Part shown: positions 8,431 through 17,213 of the stretch, one piece after another
How the letters are laid out: each line of letters opens with the position of its first letter
How positions within the stretch are numbered: the stretch's first letter is position 1
Assembly (NCBI RefSeq): GCF_902506205.1
Contig: NZ_LR732816.1
Span: 2,404,537 to 2,468,536 of the forward strand
Direction: 5' to 3'
From: Brevundimonas sp. G8
GTDB lineage: Bacteria > Pseudomonadota > Alphaproteobacteria > Caulobacterales > Caulobacteraceae
DNA length: 64,000 bases
The notes under the pieces: model-generated
The model's database searches: none
What the model saw: the letters and a program-made list of their open reading frames with translations, nothing else
What the model was told of the DNA's origin: nothing
Translations under genes and position numbers: made by a program

Positions 8431-10485
8431 ATGATCCAGGACGCTCCTCCCCCCGTCGTCGCCCCCGTCGCTTTGCCCGAGATCGTCGTCACCGCCGCGC
8501 GCCTGCCGCCGGCGGCGGCCGACGCCGCGTTTTCGGTGGTGAGGATCGATCAGACGGTGTTGTCCCGATCGTCCCGGCTGGACGAAGCGCTGCGGTCCGT
8601 GCCGGCGGTGTCGCTGTTTCGACGCACCACGAGCGCGGCGGCCAATCCGACGACCCAGGGCATATCGTTGAGGGCCATCGCGCCGTCGGGGGCGGGGCGG
8701 ACGCTGGTGCTGCTGGACGGCGTGCCGCTGAACGATCCGTTCGGAGGCTGGGTCATCTGGTCCCAGGCGACGCCGGAATCGCTGGAAAGCCTGGACGTGA
8801 TCCGGGGCGCTGGGTCTGGGCCTTATGGAGCGGGCGCACTTACCGGCACGATCACGCTGCGCGAAAGGGGGCCAAACAACGAGGGTCTGGACGGGGTGCT
8901 GGATGTCTCGGCGGCCGAACGTGGCGGGGTGCGGGCGGCGGGCTCGGCGTCCACGCGTCTGGGGCCGGTGGCGGTGACGTTGAGCGGCCTGCGCGAGATC
9001 AGCGACGGCTATGTGCCGGTGCGCGGACCGGCGGCGGGTGCGGCGGACACGCCGCTGGACCTCGACAGCCGCAGCGCGGCCCTGCGGGTCGATACGGCCT
9101 TGGGGCAGGCGAACCTGTCGGTGCGCGCCGCGACCTGGGAGGAAGATCGCGGATCGGGCCTGGCCGGAACCCGCGCCAACGCCAGCGGTCACAGCCTCAG
9201 CGCCACGGCCGCCCAGGCGCCGACGGCGGACGGCTATGGCTGGCGGCTGCAGGCGTGGCGGATCGACAGCAACCTGGCCAACAGCTCGGCTTCGGTCTCT
9301 GACAACCGGGCGACCACGACCCCGGCCAACGATCAGTTCAAGACGCCCGCCACTGGATGGGGGCTGAACGCGGCCCTGCGTCGCCGGATGGCCGATTTCT
9401 TTGGTGGTCGGCTGGAGTGGGAGGTGGGCGCGGATGCTCGCTTCAACGACGGCGAGACCAATGAGCTGTTCAGCAATCCTCCACCTGTCACGGGCTTCAA
9501 AAAGGGACGGCGTGCGGGCGGCGAGACGAAGGTGGCCGGCGTCTATGTCGATGCGTCGTGGACGGCCGACGACTGGCTGGTCGCCGGAGGGTTGCGCGTC
9601 GACCGGTGGGAGAACAAGAACGGGTTCCGCAACGAGTTCGACCTAGCGACCGGCGCTGTTCTGCTGAATGAGAACGACCCAGACCGGTCGGGCGAGGTGG
9701 TCAGCGCGCGTCTGGCCGTGCGGCGTGATCTGGGCGGCGGCTATGCGGCGCGGGCGGCGGCCTATTCCGGGTTCAGGCCCGCCACGCTGAACGAACTGCA
9801 CCGGCCGTTCCGCGTCGGCAACGACATCACCGAGGCCAACGCCGCCCTGACGCCCGAGACGCTGAAGGGGATCGAGACCGGGCTGGCGTTCGACCGCGAC
9901 GGCGTGCGCTGGGGCGCAACTGTGTTCTGGAACCAGATCGAGGACGCCATCGTCAATGTGACCATCGGGACCGGACCCGCGACCTTCCCCCGCGCCGGGT
10001 TCGTGCCGGCGGGCGGTGTTCTGCGTCAGCGCCAGAACGCCGGGACCATCGACGCCTGGGGCGTGGAGCTGAACGGCTCCGTGGACCTGTCGTCCGCGGT
10101 GTCGCTGAACGCCGCCGTATCGTGGACCGACGCGGAGATCGACGGCCGATCGGCCGCCGCGCAATTGACGGGCCTGCGTCCCGCTCAGGCCCCGGAATGG
10201 AGCGCGACCGCCGGGCTGGACTGGCGCGCGACGGATCGTCTGACTTTGGCGCTGGCGGCGCGTTATGAATCCAGCCGGTTCGACGACGACCTGAACAGCC
10301 GCGTGCTGGATGCCACCGTGACGCTGGACGCACGGGGAGAGTGGGCGCTGAACCCGCGCACGACCCTTTGGCTTGCGGCCGACAACCTGCTCGACACCGA
10401 TGTCGAGGTGTCGGAAACGGGGACGGGTGTCGCTGGTTACGGCCCGCCGCGAACCGTCAGTGCGGGGTTCCGTCTGAGCTATTGA
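8431..10485 (+). CDS. TonB-dependent receptor without a visible signal peptide
   Basis: The 684-residue protein contains a TonB box-like PEIVVTAARL (about residues 15-24), a plug domain (RTLVLLDGVPLNDPFGG, DVIRGAGSGPYGAGALTGTI) and a full barrel ending in the aromatic terminal strand SAGFRLSY. Family and length fit BtuB/FepA-like receptors for small iron or cobalamin-type ligands. The ligand is unknown and no cobalamin riboswitch was seen upstream. The only in-frame ATG gives MIQDAPPPVV, which looks like the mature N-terminus after signal cleavage, and an in-frame TGA lies 9 bases upstream (8422-8424). The expected Sec signal peptide is therefore missing, and the gene may be 5'-truncated or exported unusually. 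Confidence 0.88.
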   Translation: MIQDAPPPVVAPVALPEIVVTAARLPPAAADAAFSVVRIDQTVLSRSSRLDEALRSVPAVSLFRRTTSAAANPTTQGISLRAIAPSGAGRTLVLLDGVPLNDPFGGWVIWSQATPESLESLDVIRGAGSGPYGAGALTGTITLRERGPNNEGLDGVLDVSAAERGGVRAAGSASTRLGPVAVTLSGLREISDGYVPVRGPAAGAADTPLDLDSRSAALRVDTALGQANLSVRAATWEEDRGSGLAGTRANASGHSLSATAAQAPTADGYGWRLQAWRIDSNLANSSASVSDNRATTTPANDQFKTPATGWGLNAALRRRMADFFGGRLEWEVGADARFNDGETNELFSNPPPVTGFKKGRRAGGETKVAGVYVDASWTADDWLVAGGLRVDRWENKNGFRNEFDLATGAVLLNENDPDRSGEVVSARLAVRRDLGGGYAARAAAYSGFRPATLNELHRPFRVGNDITEANAALTPETLKGIETGLAFDRDGVRWGATVFWNQIEDAIVNVTIGTGPATFPRAGFVPAGGVLRQRQNAGTIDAWGVELNGSVDLSSAVSLNAAVSWTDAEIDGRSAAAQLTGLRPAQAPEWSATAGLDWRATDRLTLALAARYESSRFDDDLNSRVLDATVTLDARGEWALNPRTTLWLAADNLLDTDVEVSETGTGVAGYGPPRTVSAGFRLSY

Positions 10486-10649
10486 TTGCAACTCGAAACG
10501 CCTTTTCCGACCGCGTTTTTGCGCGACGCACAGATTTCGACCGTCCAGCGGGTGAAAATGACCTTCAACGCTGTTGCGCGGAGCCGCAGGCGCGCTAATC
10601 GCTAGAGAAGGCCGACCCCCGGCCCAAGACCCCGAACGACGAGCCTGTC

Positions 10650-11858
10650 ATGTCCGAAGAATTCTACCGCATGAAGCGGTTGCCGCCCTATGTCATCGCC
10701 GAGACCAATGCGATGCGTGCGGCGGCCCGTGCGGCGGGCGAAGACGTGATCGACCTGGGGATGGGCAACCCCGACCTGCCGCCGCCCCAGCATGTGATCG
10801 ACAAGCTGATCGAGGTGGCGCGCAAGCCCGACGCGCACGGCTATTCGGCGTCGCGGGGCATTCCCGGCCTGCGCCGCGCCCAGGCCAACTATTACGGCCG
10901 CCGCTTCGGCGTCGATCTGGATCCCGAGACCGAGGTGATCGTCACCATGGGCTCCAAGGAGGGTCTGGCCAGCCTGGCGACCGCCATCACCGAGCCGGGC
11001 GACGTGATCCTGGCGCCAAACCCCTCCTATCCGATCCACACCTTCGGCTTCATCATCGCCGGCGCCGCCATCCGCAGCGTGCCGACCACGCCGGACGAGA
11101 AGTATTTCGAGGCGCTGGAACGGGCCATGGCCTTCACCGTGCCGCGTCCCAAGATCCTGGTGATGAACTATCCGTCGAACCCGACGGCCGAGACGGTGGA
11201 CCTGGCCTTCTACGAACGCGTCGTGGACTTCGCCAAGTCGAACGACCTGTGGATCATCAGCGACCTGGCCTATTCGGAGCTGTATTACGACGGCAAGCCG
11301 ACGGTCTCGATCCTGCAGGTGCCGGGGGCCAAGGACGTGGCGATCGAGTTCACCTCCCTGTCGAAGACCTACAGCATGGCTGGCTGGCGGATGGGGTTCG
11401 CGGTCGGCAACAAGAAGCTGATCGCGGCCATGACGCGGGTGAAATCCTACCTCGACTACGGCGCCTTCACGCCCATCCAGGCGGCGGCCTGCGCGGCGCT
11501 GAACGGGCCGCAGGATATCGTCGAGCAGAACCGCAAACTCTATCACCGCCGGCGCGACGTGCTGATCGACAGCTTCGGCCGCGCGGGTTGGGACGTCCCC
11601 AAACCCGCCGCCTCCATGTTCGCCTGGGCGCCGCTGCCGCCGGCGCTGGCGCATATGGGCAGCCTTGAGTTCTCGAAGCAGTTGCTGACCCACGCCAAGG
11701 TCGCGGTCGCGGCGGGCGTCGGATACGGCGAGAACGGCGAGGGCTTCGTCCGCATCGCCATGGTCGAGAACGAGCAGCGCATCCGCCAGGCCGCCCGCAA
11801 CATCAAATCCTATCTGAAATCACAGGGCGTCAACGTGCCGCCCAGCCGGGAAGACTGA
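10650..11858 (+). CDS. alaC: Alanine-type aminotransferase, AlaC family
   Basis: A 402-residue class I/II PLP aminotransferase. It closely follows the E. coli AlaC pattern: RLPPYVIAETN at the start, GYSASRGIPGLRRA, VTMGSKEGLASL, NYPSNPTAE, the PLP lysine in SLSKTYSMAGWRMGF, and KSYLDYGAFTPIQAA. AlaC interconverts pyruvate plus glutamate with alanine plus 2-oxoglutarate. Related proteins are often labelled LL-diaminopimelate aminotransferase. It is cytosolic. The DUF808 gene begins two bases after its stop, so they are probably co-transcribed. Confidence 0.9.
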   Translation: MSEEFYRMKRLPPYVIAETNAMRAAARAAGEDVIDLGMGNPDLPPPQHVIDKLIEVARKPDAHGYSASRGIPGLRRAQANYYGRRFGVDLDPETEVIVTMGSKEGLASLATAITEPGDVILAPNPSYPIHTFGFIIAGAAIRSVPTTPDEKYFEALERAMAFTVPRPKILVMNYPSNPTAETVDLAFYERVVDFAKSNDLWIISDLAYSELYYDGKPTVSILQVPGAKDVAIEFTSLSKTYSMAGWRMGFAVGNKKLIAAMTRVKSYLDYGAFTPIQAAACAALNGPQDIVEQNRKLYHRRRDVLIDSFGRAGWDVPKPAASMFAWAPLPPALAHMGSLEFSKQLLTHAKVAVAAGVGYGENGEGFVRIAMVENEQRIRQAARNIKSYLKSQGVNVPPSRED

Positions 11859-11860
11859 GA

Positions 11861-12805
11861 ATGCCGTCCGGATTGATCGCGCTGCTGGACGATGTCGCGG
11901 GCATCGCAAAGCTGGCCGCCGCCTCGCTGGATGACGTGGGCGCGGCGGCGGGCAAGGCCTCGACCAAGGCGGCCGGGGTCGTGGTGGACGATGCGGCGGT
12001 GACGCCGCGCTATGTCATGGGACTGTCGCCCAGCCGCGAGCTGCCGATTATCGGCAAGATCGCCCTGGGGTCGTTTCGCAACAAGCTGATCTTCATCCTG
12101 CCGGCGGCCCTGGTGCTGAGCGCCTTTGCGCCCTGGGCCATCACGCCGATCCTGATGTGCGGCGGGACTTATCTGTGCTTCGAGGGGGCGGAGAAGCTGC
12201 TGGAGGCCCTTGGCCACGGCGGGCACGAGACGGCGGCGCCGATCACGGGCGACGCGGCGGCGCTGGAGAAGACGACGGTGGCGGGGGCGGTGCGGACCGA
12301 CCTGATCCTGTCGGGCGAGATCATGGCCATCGCCCTGGCGGATGTGGCGGCCCAGCCGATCCTGACCCAGGCGGCCGTGCTGGCCGTGGTCGGGATCGCC
12401 ATGACCATCGTCGTCTATGGCGCGGTTGGCCTGATCGTGAAGATGGACGATATCGGCCTGAGCCTGGCGAAGCGCGACAATGGCGGCGTGCGCGCCTTGG
12501 GGCGTGGATTGGTCAAGGGCATGCCCGTGGTGATGAGCGCGCTGTCGGTCATCGGCACCGCCGCCATGCTGTGGGTCGGTGGAGGCATTCTGCTCCATGG
12601 CTCTCATACACTGGGTTTGCACTGGCCGGCCGTGCCGCTGGAGCATCTGGCGCACGCGGTCGGACAGGTGTTCGGGCCGCTGGCGGGGGTGATGAGCTGG
12701 CTGACGACCGCCGTGGCCTCGGCCGTGATCGGCCTGATCGTCGGCGGGCTGGTCGTTCTGGTCGTACATCAGGTCGGGAAGCTGCGGGCCAAGGAATCAC
12801 ACTAG
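11861..12805 (+). CDS. DUF808 (YedI-like) inner-membrane protein
   Basis: The 314-residue protein starts MPSGLIALLDDVAGIAKLAA, includes the family phrases ASTKAAGVVVDDAAVTPRYV and REWP-like SRELPIIGKIALGSFRNKL, and has several hydrophobic helices (LIFILPAALVLSAFAPW, ITPILMCGGTYLCFEG, and C-terminal segments). This matches the DUF808 family of integral membrane proteins, whose function is unknown. It follows alaC by two bases. A 7-base inverted repeat without a T-run lies shortly after the stop (12825-12841). Confidence 0.88.
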   Translation: MPSGLIALLDDVAGIAKLAAASLDDVGAAAGKASTKAAGVVVDDAAVTPRYVMGLSPSRELPIIGKIALGSFRNKLIFILPAALVLSAFAPWAITPILMCGGTYLCFEGAEKLLEALGHGGHETAAPITGDAAALEKTTVAGAVRTDLILSGEIMAIALADVAAQPILTQAAVLAVVGIAMTIVVYGAVGLIVKMDDIGLSLAKRDNGGVRALGRGLVKGMPVVMSALSVIGTAAMLWVGGGILLHGSHTLGLHWPAVPLEHLAHAVGQVFGPLAGVMSWLTTAVASAVIGLIVGGLVVLVVHQVGKLRAKESH

Positions 12806-12824
12806 GAGCGACGGCGCGCTGTCA

Positions 12825-12841
12825 CGCGGATGCAATCCGCG
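12825..12841. repeat. Short inverted repeat downstream of DUF808 gene
   Basis: CGCGGAT and ATCCGCG flank a 3-base loop between the DUF808 stop (12805) and the phosphatase start (12881). There is no T-tract, so it is a weak candidate terminator or an RNA-stability element only. Confidence 0.35.
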
Positions 12842-12880
12842 GCGGCTAGAGGCCGGTCGCCTGTTGTTGGAGTTCTTCGC

Positions 12881-14590
12881 ATGTCCCTGTCGCGTCACGC
12901 CGCCGCTGCTTTCCTGGCCGCCCTGTCGATGGCGGGCGCCGCCTGCGCCTCCGTCTCCGAGACCCCGGTTCAGCAGGTCGCCCCTCAGGCTTCCGTCGCC
13001 GCCCTGACGCCGCCGAAACTGATCGTGACCATTGTGGTGGACCAGTTCAGCGCCAACCTCTTCAACCAGTATCGCAGCCGTTACAGCGGCGGCCTGCGCC
13101 GCCTGGCGGACCAGGGGCTGGTGTCGACCAACGGCTATCAAACCCATGGCCTGACCGAGACCTGCCCTGGCCACTCGACCATTCTGACGGGCATGCATCC
13201 TGTCGAGACGGGCATCCCGGCCAACGACTGGATCGACGCCCAGACCGGCAAGGAGGTCTATTGCCTGGCCGCGCCGCAGAACCATCTGGCGCACGGTCGC
13301 GACGACACAGACAACGGGCCGGTGGGGCCGGATCAACTGCGCGCCACGACGCTGGGCGACTGGCTGAAGGCCGTCAGCCCCGACAGCAAGGTCATAGCGG
13401 TGTCGGGCAAGGATCGCGGCGCCATCAACCTGGCCGGCCATCAGGGCCAAGCCTTCTGGTTCACCGACGGGTTCGGCCTGACGACCTATGTCGAGCCGGG
13501 CCAGACGGCGCAGGCCAAGCTGGCCCCGGTCGCGGCCTTCAACGCCGATTTCAACGCCTGGATGGCGGCGACGCCGACAGCCTGGGACTATCAGAACGAA
13601 GAGTGTCGGGCGCTGGCCGGCGACTGGACCATTCGCGGACAGACCTTCCACTCGATGCTGCCGCCTGCGGGGCTGAAGTTCGACACCTCGCCGCAGCTAG
13701 ACGAGCAGACCCTGAAGGCGGCGGAATATCTACTGGACAGCCAGAAGCTGGGGCAGGGGGCGACCACCGATATGCTGGGCGTCAGCCTGTCGGCGACGGA
13801 CCGGATCGGCCATATGTACGGCACCCAAGGGCCGGAGATGTGCGAGCAGATGCACCGGCTGGACGCAGCGATGGGCGCCTTCCTGGACAAGTTGGCCCAA
13901 GTTCCGGGCGGGGCGCTGGTGGTGCTGACGGCCGATCATGGCGGGTCAGACTTCGTCGAGCGGATGCATGAGCACGGCTATCCCCAGGCGCACCGCGCCG
14001 ACATGGATGCGATCAAGGGTGTCAATGCCGCGCTGAAGACGCGCTTCAACCTGGACGCCGATCCGCTTCAGTCCGGCGGCAGCGGCCTGATGGTCGCCGA
14101 CGCCGAGCACAAGTCGCTGCCCGATCCGCTGCGCACCCAAGTCGCGGAGGCGGCGGTCGAGATGTTACGCGCCTTGCCGGACGTGGCCTTCGCCGAGACG
14201 CGCGACCGGCTGCTGACCGAGCCTCTGCCCGACAGCCGCCAACCCGAGATGATGACGGTGCGCGAACGCATGCGCCTGTCGACCGTGGCCGAGCGCTCGC
14301 CCGACATCCAGTTCGCCTGGACCCAGAACACCACGGCCGGCGGCCGCGTCGGCTCGACCTTGGCCGGTCACGGCACGCCGTGGGAATACGACCGTCGCGT
14401 GCCGATCATCTTCTGGTGGCCCGGCGCCCATGGCGAAGAGCGGTTCCTGCCCATCCGCACGGTCGATATCGCCCCGACCCTGGCCCACGTCATCGGCGTG
14501 CCGGCCCCCCAGGTCGAGGGCCGTTGCATGGACTTGAACGGGTTTGCCGTGGCCGCCTGCGCGCCGACGGTCGAGGCCGCGGCGCGATAA
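12881..14590 (+). CDS. Alkaline phosphatase superfamily enzyme (PafA/PhoK-like phosphodiesterase fold), exported
   Basis: The ATG at 12881 is preferred to an upstream in-frame start at 12830, because it opens directly into a signal peptide (MSLSRHAAAAFLAALSMAGA). The mature part has the first metal Asp in VTIVVDQF, the nucleophile threonine region THGLTETCPGHSTILTG, the metal-binding LTADHGGSD and a distal AGHGTPWEYDRRVPIIFWWPG with another metal ligand. This pattern matches PafA/PhoK-type alkaline phosphatases and related type I phosphodiesterases. It should release phosphate from phosphoesters in the periplasm. Substrate range is not readable. No Pho box was identified upstream. Confidence 0.88.
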   Translation: MSLSRHAAAAFLAALSMAGAACASVSETPVQQVAPQASVAALTPPKLIVTIVVDQFSANLFNQYRSRYSGGLRRLADQGLVSTNGYQTHGLTETCPGHSTILTGMHPVETGIPANDWIDAQTGKEVYCLAAPQNHLAHGRDDTDNGPVGPDQLRATTLGDWLKAVSPDSKVIAVSGKDRGAINLAGHQGQAFWFTDGFGLTTYVEPGQTAQAKLAPVAAFNADFNAWMAATPTAWDYQNEECRALAGDWTIRGQTFHSMLPPAGLKFDTSPQLDEQTLKAAEYLLDSQKLGQGATTDMLGVSLSATDRIGHMYGTQGPEMCEQMHRLDAAMGAFLDKLAQVPGGALVVLTADHGGSDFVERMHEHGYPQAHRADMDAIKGVNAALKTRFNLDADPLQSGGSGLMVADAEHKSLPDPLRTQVAEAAVEMLRALPDVAFAETRDRLLTEPLPDSRQPEMMTVRERMRLSTVAERSPDIQFAWTQNTTAGGRVGSTLAGHGTPWEYDRRVPIIFWWPGAHGEERFLPIRTVDIAPTLAHVIGVPAPQVEGRCMDLNGFAVAACAPTVEAAAR

Positions 14591-14622
14591 ACTCCTGTTT
14601 CGAGGTCGTAAACTCGTGTTTC
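14589..14622. promoter_or_regulatory. Tandem palindromic repeat upstream of pyruvate kinase gene
   Basis: AAACTCCTGTTTC (14589-14601) and AAACTCGTGTTTC (14610-14622) are 13-base direct repeats with one mismatch, starting 21 bases apart, about two helical turns. Each copy is itself roughly palindromic (AAAC...GTTT). The arrangement looks like two operator half-assemblies for a dimeric repressor in the pyk promoter region. The regulator is not known. The first copy overlaps the stop codon of the phosphatase gene. Confidence 0.45.
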
Positions 14623-14725
14623 CCGGCGGGGCTACGGCCTTACGTGGAAAAGGTTTCGTTGGCAGAAGGGAGCAAAGCGCCCAAGCCATCCATACGGATG
14701 GCGTCAAAGCCAACAGGAAACGTCC

Positions 14726-16171
14726 ATGAACAGAGCCCGCCGCGCCCGCATCGTCGCGACCCTGGGGCCCGCAAGCCGTGCGCCCGGTATGGTCAAGGCG
14801 CTGGCCCAGGCCGGGGTGGACGTGTTCCGCCTGAACTTCAGCCATGGCTCGCATGAGGATCACGCCGCCGCCCTGAAGGCCGTGCGCGGCGCCGAGGCAG
14901 CCTTGCAGCGCCCGCTGGGCGTGCTGGCTGATCTGCAGGGGCCCAAGTTGCGGCTGGGCCGGTTCAAGGACGTAGAGATCTCGGTCAAGCCGGGCCACAC
15001 CATGCGCTTCGATTTGGACCCGACGCCCGGCGACGAGACGCGGGTGCAGATGCCGCACCCGGAAATCTTCAAGGCCCTGCGCAAGGGCATGCTGCTGTTG
15101 CTGGATGACGGCCGGGTGCGGCTTCGCGTCGGGGAGCGCGCCGACGAGTGGGCGGATGTGACGGTCGAGAGCGGCTCCAAACTGTCGGATCGCAAGGGCG
15201 TGGCGGTGCCGGAAGCGGTGATCCCGGTCTCGGCCCTGACGCCCAAGGACCGCGAGGACCTGGCCTTCGCCCTGCGGATGGGCGTGGATTGGGTGGCGCT
15301 CAGCTTCGTTCAGAAGCCCGAGGACATGGCTGAACTGAAGCGGATTGTGAACGGGCAGGCCGCTTGCCTGGCCAAGATCGAGAAGCCGGCGGCCCTGGCC
15401 GATCTGGAGGCCGTCCTGGACTATTGCGACGGGGTCATGGTGGCGCGCGGCGACCTAGGCGTCGAATTGGATCCAGAAGATGTGCCGGTGGCGCAGAAAC
15501 AGATCGTGCGCGCGGCCCGCAATCGTGGCGTGCCGGTGATCGTGGCGACCCAGATGCTGGAATCCATGACCAGCGCCCCGGCCCCGACACGCGCCGAGGC
15601 GACCGACGTGGCGAACGCTGTGTACGAAGGCGCAGACGCCCTGATGCTGTCGGCCGAGACGGCGTCGGGCGACTATCCGCTGGAATCCGTCGGCATGATG
15701 AGCCGGATCATCGAGCGCGTCGAAAGCGACCCGATGTGGCCCAGCCTGATGGGCGCCGAGCACGCCGGCATGGACGAACATGACGTGGACGCCCTGGTCG
15801 GAGCGGCGGGCATGGCGGCCAGCGCGCCCTCGACCGGCTGTCTGGTGGTGTTCACGACCTTGGGCGGAACGGCGCGGCGGATGGCGCGGGAACGCCCGTT
15901 GAAGCCGATCCTGGTGCTGACGCCCAATCCCAACACCGCACGCCGTCTGGCCCTGGTGTGGGGACTGGAACCGCGCCTCGGCGAACAGCCGGATTCGCTG
16001 GAGGCCGTCACCGACGATGCCGTCAACAGCGCGGTCAAATACGGCCTGGCCGAACCGGGGCAGCGCATCCTGATCCTGGCCGGCACGCCGTTTGGGGCGC
16101 CGGGCGCGGCCAACCTGCTGCGGCTGGCCCATGCGCCGGCGGCGGCGTTGAAGGGCCGTAAGAAGAGCTAG
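14726..16171 (+). CDS. pyk: Pyruvate kinase
   Basis: The 481-residue enzyme shows the standard order of pyruvate kinase motifs: ARIVATLGPAS at the start, FRLNFSHGSHEDH, ADLQGPKLRLGRF, the catalytic lysine in LAKIEKPAAL, metal-binding VMVARGDLGVELDPEDV, and the domain closing segment QMLESMTSAPAPTRAEATDV. It converts phosphoenolpyruvate and ADP to pyruvate and ATP in the cytosol. The C-terminal regulatory domain is present but atypical. Its stop TAG is shared on the opposite strand with the stop of the convergent oxidoreductase gene (CTAG, 16168-16171). Confidence 0.95.
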   Translation: MNRARRARIVATLGPASRAPGMVKALAQAGVDVFRLNFSHGSHEDHAAALKAVRGAEAALQRPLGVLADLQGPKLRLGRFKDVEISVKPGHTMRFDLDPTPGDETRVQMPHPEIFKALRKGMLLLLDDGRVRLRVGERADEWADVTVESGSKLSDRKGVAVPEAVIPVSALTPKDREDLAFALRMGVDWVALSFVQKPEDMAELKRIVNGQAACLAKIEKPAALADLEAVLDYCDGVMVARGDLGVELDPEDVPVAQKQIVRAARNRGVPVIVATQMLESMTSAPAPTRAEATDVANAVYEGADALMLSAETASGDYPLESVGMMSRIIERVESDPMWPSLMGAEHAGMDEHDVDALVGAAGMAASAPSTGCLVVFTTLGGTARRMARERPLKPILVLTPNPNTARRLALVWGLEPRLGEQPDSLEAVTDDAVNSAVKYGLAEPGQRILILAGTPFGAPGAANLLRLAHAPAAALKGRKKS

Positions 16172-17205
16172 AGGGCGATCTCTCGACGCTCGGCCGCACT
16201 GCGTCTGCCGGCGTCGATGATCCGCATGACCGTCAGGGCCTGATCCGCCGTCACCGGCGGCGGACCCTTGCCCAGGATTGCGTCGCGCATGGCGGCGTAG
16301 AAGGCGGGATAGTCGCCGCGTTCGGGTGTGGGCGTGGTGCGGATCGTTTCATCACCGACCTGTTTGGTCAGGACGCCGGGCGAGGGATCGATACCCCATT
16401 TGGCGTCGCCGGGCCGCAGGCCCGCCTTGGACTGGCCTTCCTGGGCGTCCAGGCCGTGCTTGACGAAGCTGCCGCCCGTGCCGTGGACGACGTAGCGCAG
16501 GCTGGATTCGGCGGCCAGATGCCCGGCGTTCAGGATGACCCGCAGCCGGTCGTAGCGCAGCAGGACGTGGGCGTAGTCGATGGCCGTCGCGCCCTGACGC
16601 TGGGCCTGCAGGTCGGCGTAGACGCCTATGGGTGTACCGAAAAGTTGCACCGCCTGGTCGATCAGGTGCGGCCCCAGGTCGGCCCAGACGCCGCCGTCGC
16701 GCTGGTCCTTCCAGCGGTCGGTGACGGTCGGGCGGAAGCGGTCGTAGTGACTTTCGAACACGGCGATCTCGCCCAGTTCGCCCTGGTCGATCAGGCGGCG
16801 CAGGGTCAGGAAGTCGGCGTCCCAGCGGCGGTTCTGGAAGACGCTCAACACGCCGGGCGCTTGAGCCGCGACAGCGGCGACGGCTTCGGCGTCCGTCAGG
16901 GTCGCGGCGAACGGCTTATCCACCACCACCGACTTGCCGGCCTTCAGCGCGGCGATCGACTGTTCGGCGTGCAGGGCGTCCGGCGTGGCGACGACCATCA
17001 GGCGGATGTCCTCGCGCGCAAAGGCGGTGTCCAGATCGGGCAGGATTTCCACGTCGGACAGGTCGGCATGCACCGCCTCGGGCCGCGACGAGACGACGGC
17101 GGTCAGGGTCAGGCCGGGCGTGGCGGCGATGAGGGGCGCGTGGAAGGTCTGGCCCGCCAGTCCATAGCCGACGACGGCGACGCCGATTCGATCGTGTGAG
17201 GTCAT
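16168..17205 (-). CDS. Gfo/Idh/MocA family oxidoreductase
   Basis: The 345-residue product starts MTSHDRIGVAVVGYGLAG, a Rossmann NAD(P)-binding motif. DKPFAATLTDAEA, containing the conserved EKP-like lysine-proline, and the C-terminal substrate domain with GGVWADLGPHLIDQAVQLFG (conserved D and H) follow. This is the dehydrogenase family acting on sugars, inositols or related polyols. ATG 17205 is chosen because it starts the nucleotide-binding fold directly; 126 extra codons further upstream are low-complexity and overlap the regulator gene. The specific substrate is unknown. Confidence 0.9.
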   Translation of the reverse strand: MTSHDRIGVAVVGYGLAGQTFHAPLIAATPGLTLTAVVSSRPEAVHADLSDVEILPDLDTAFAREDIRLMVVATPDALHAEQSIAALKAGKSVVVDKPFAATLTDAEAVAAVAAQAPGVLSVFQNRRWDADFLTLRRLIDQGELGEIAVFESHYDRFRPTVTDRWKDQRDGGVWADLGPHLIDQAVQLFGTPIGVYADLQAQRQGATAIDYAHVLLRYDRLRVILNAGHLAAESSLRYVVHGTGGSFVKHGLDAQEGQSKAGLRPGDAKWGIDPSPGVLTKQVGDETIRTTPTPERGDYPAFYAAMRDAILGKGPPPVTADQALTVMRIIDAGRRSAAERREIAL

Positions 17206-17213
17206 ACCCCCGA

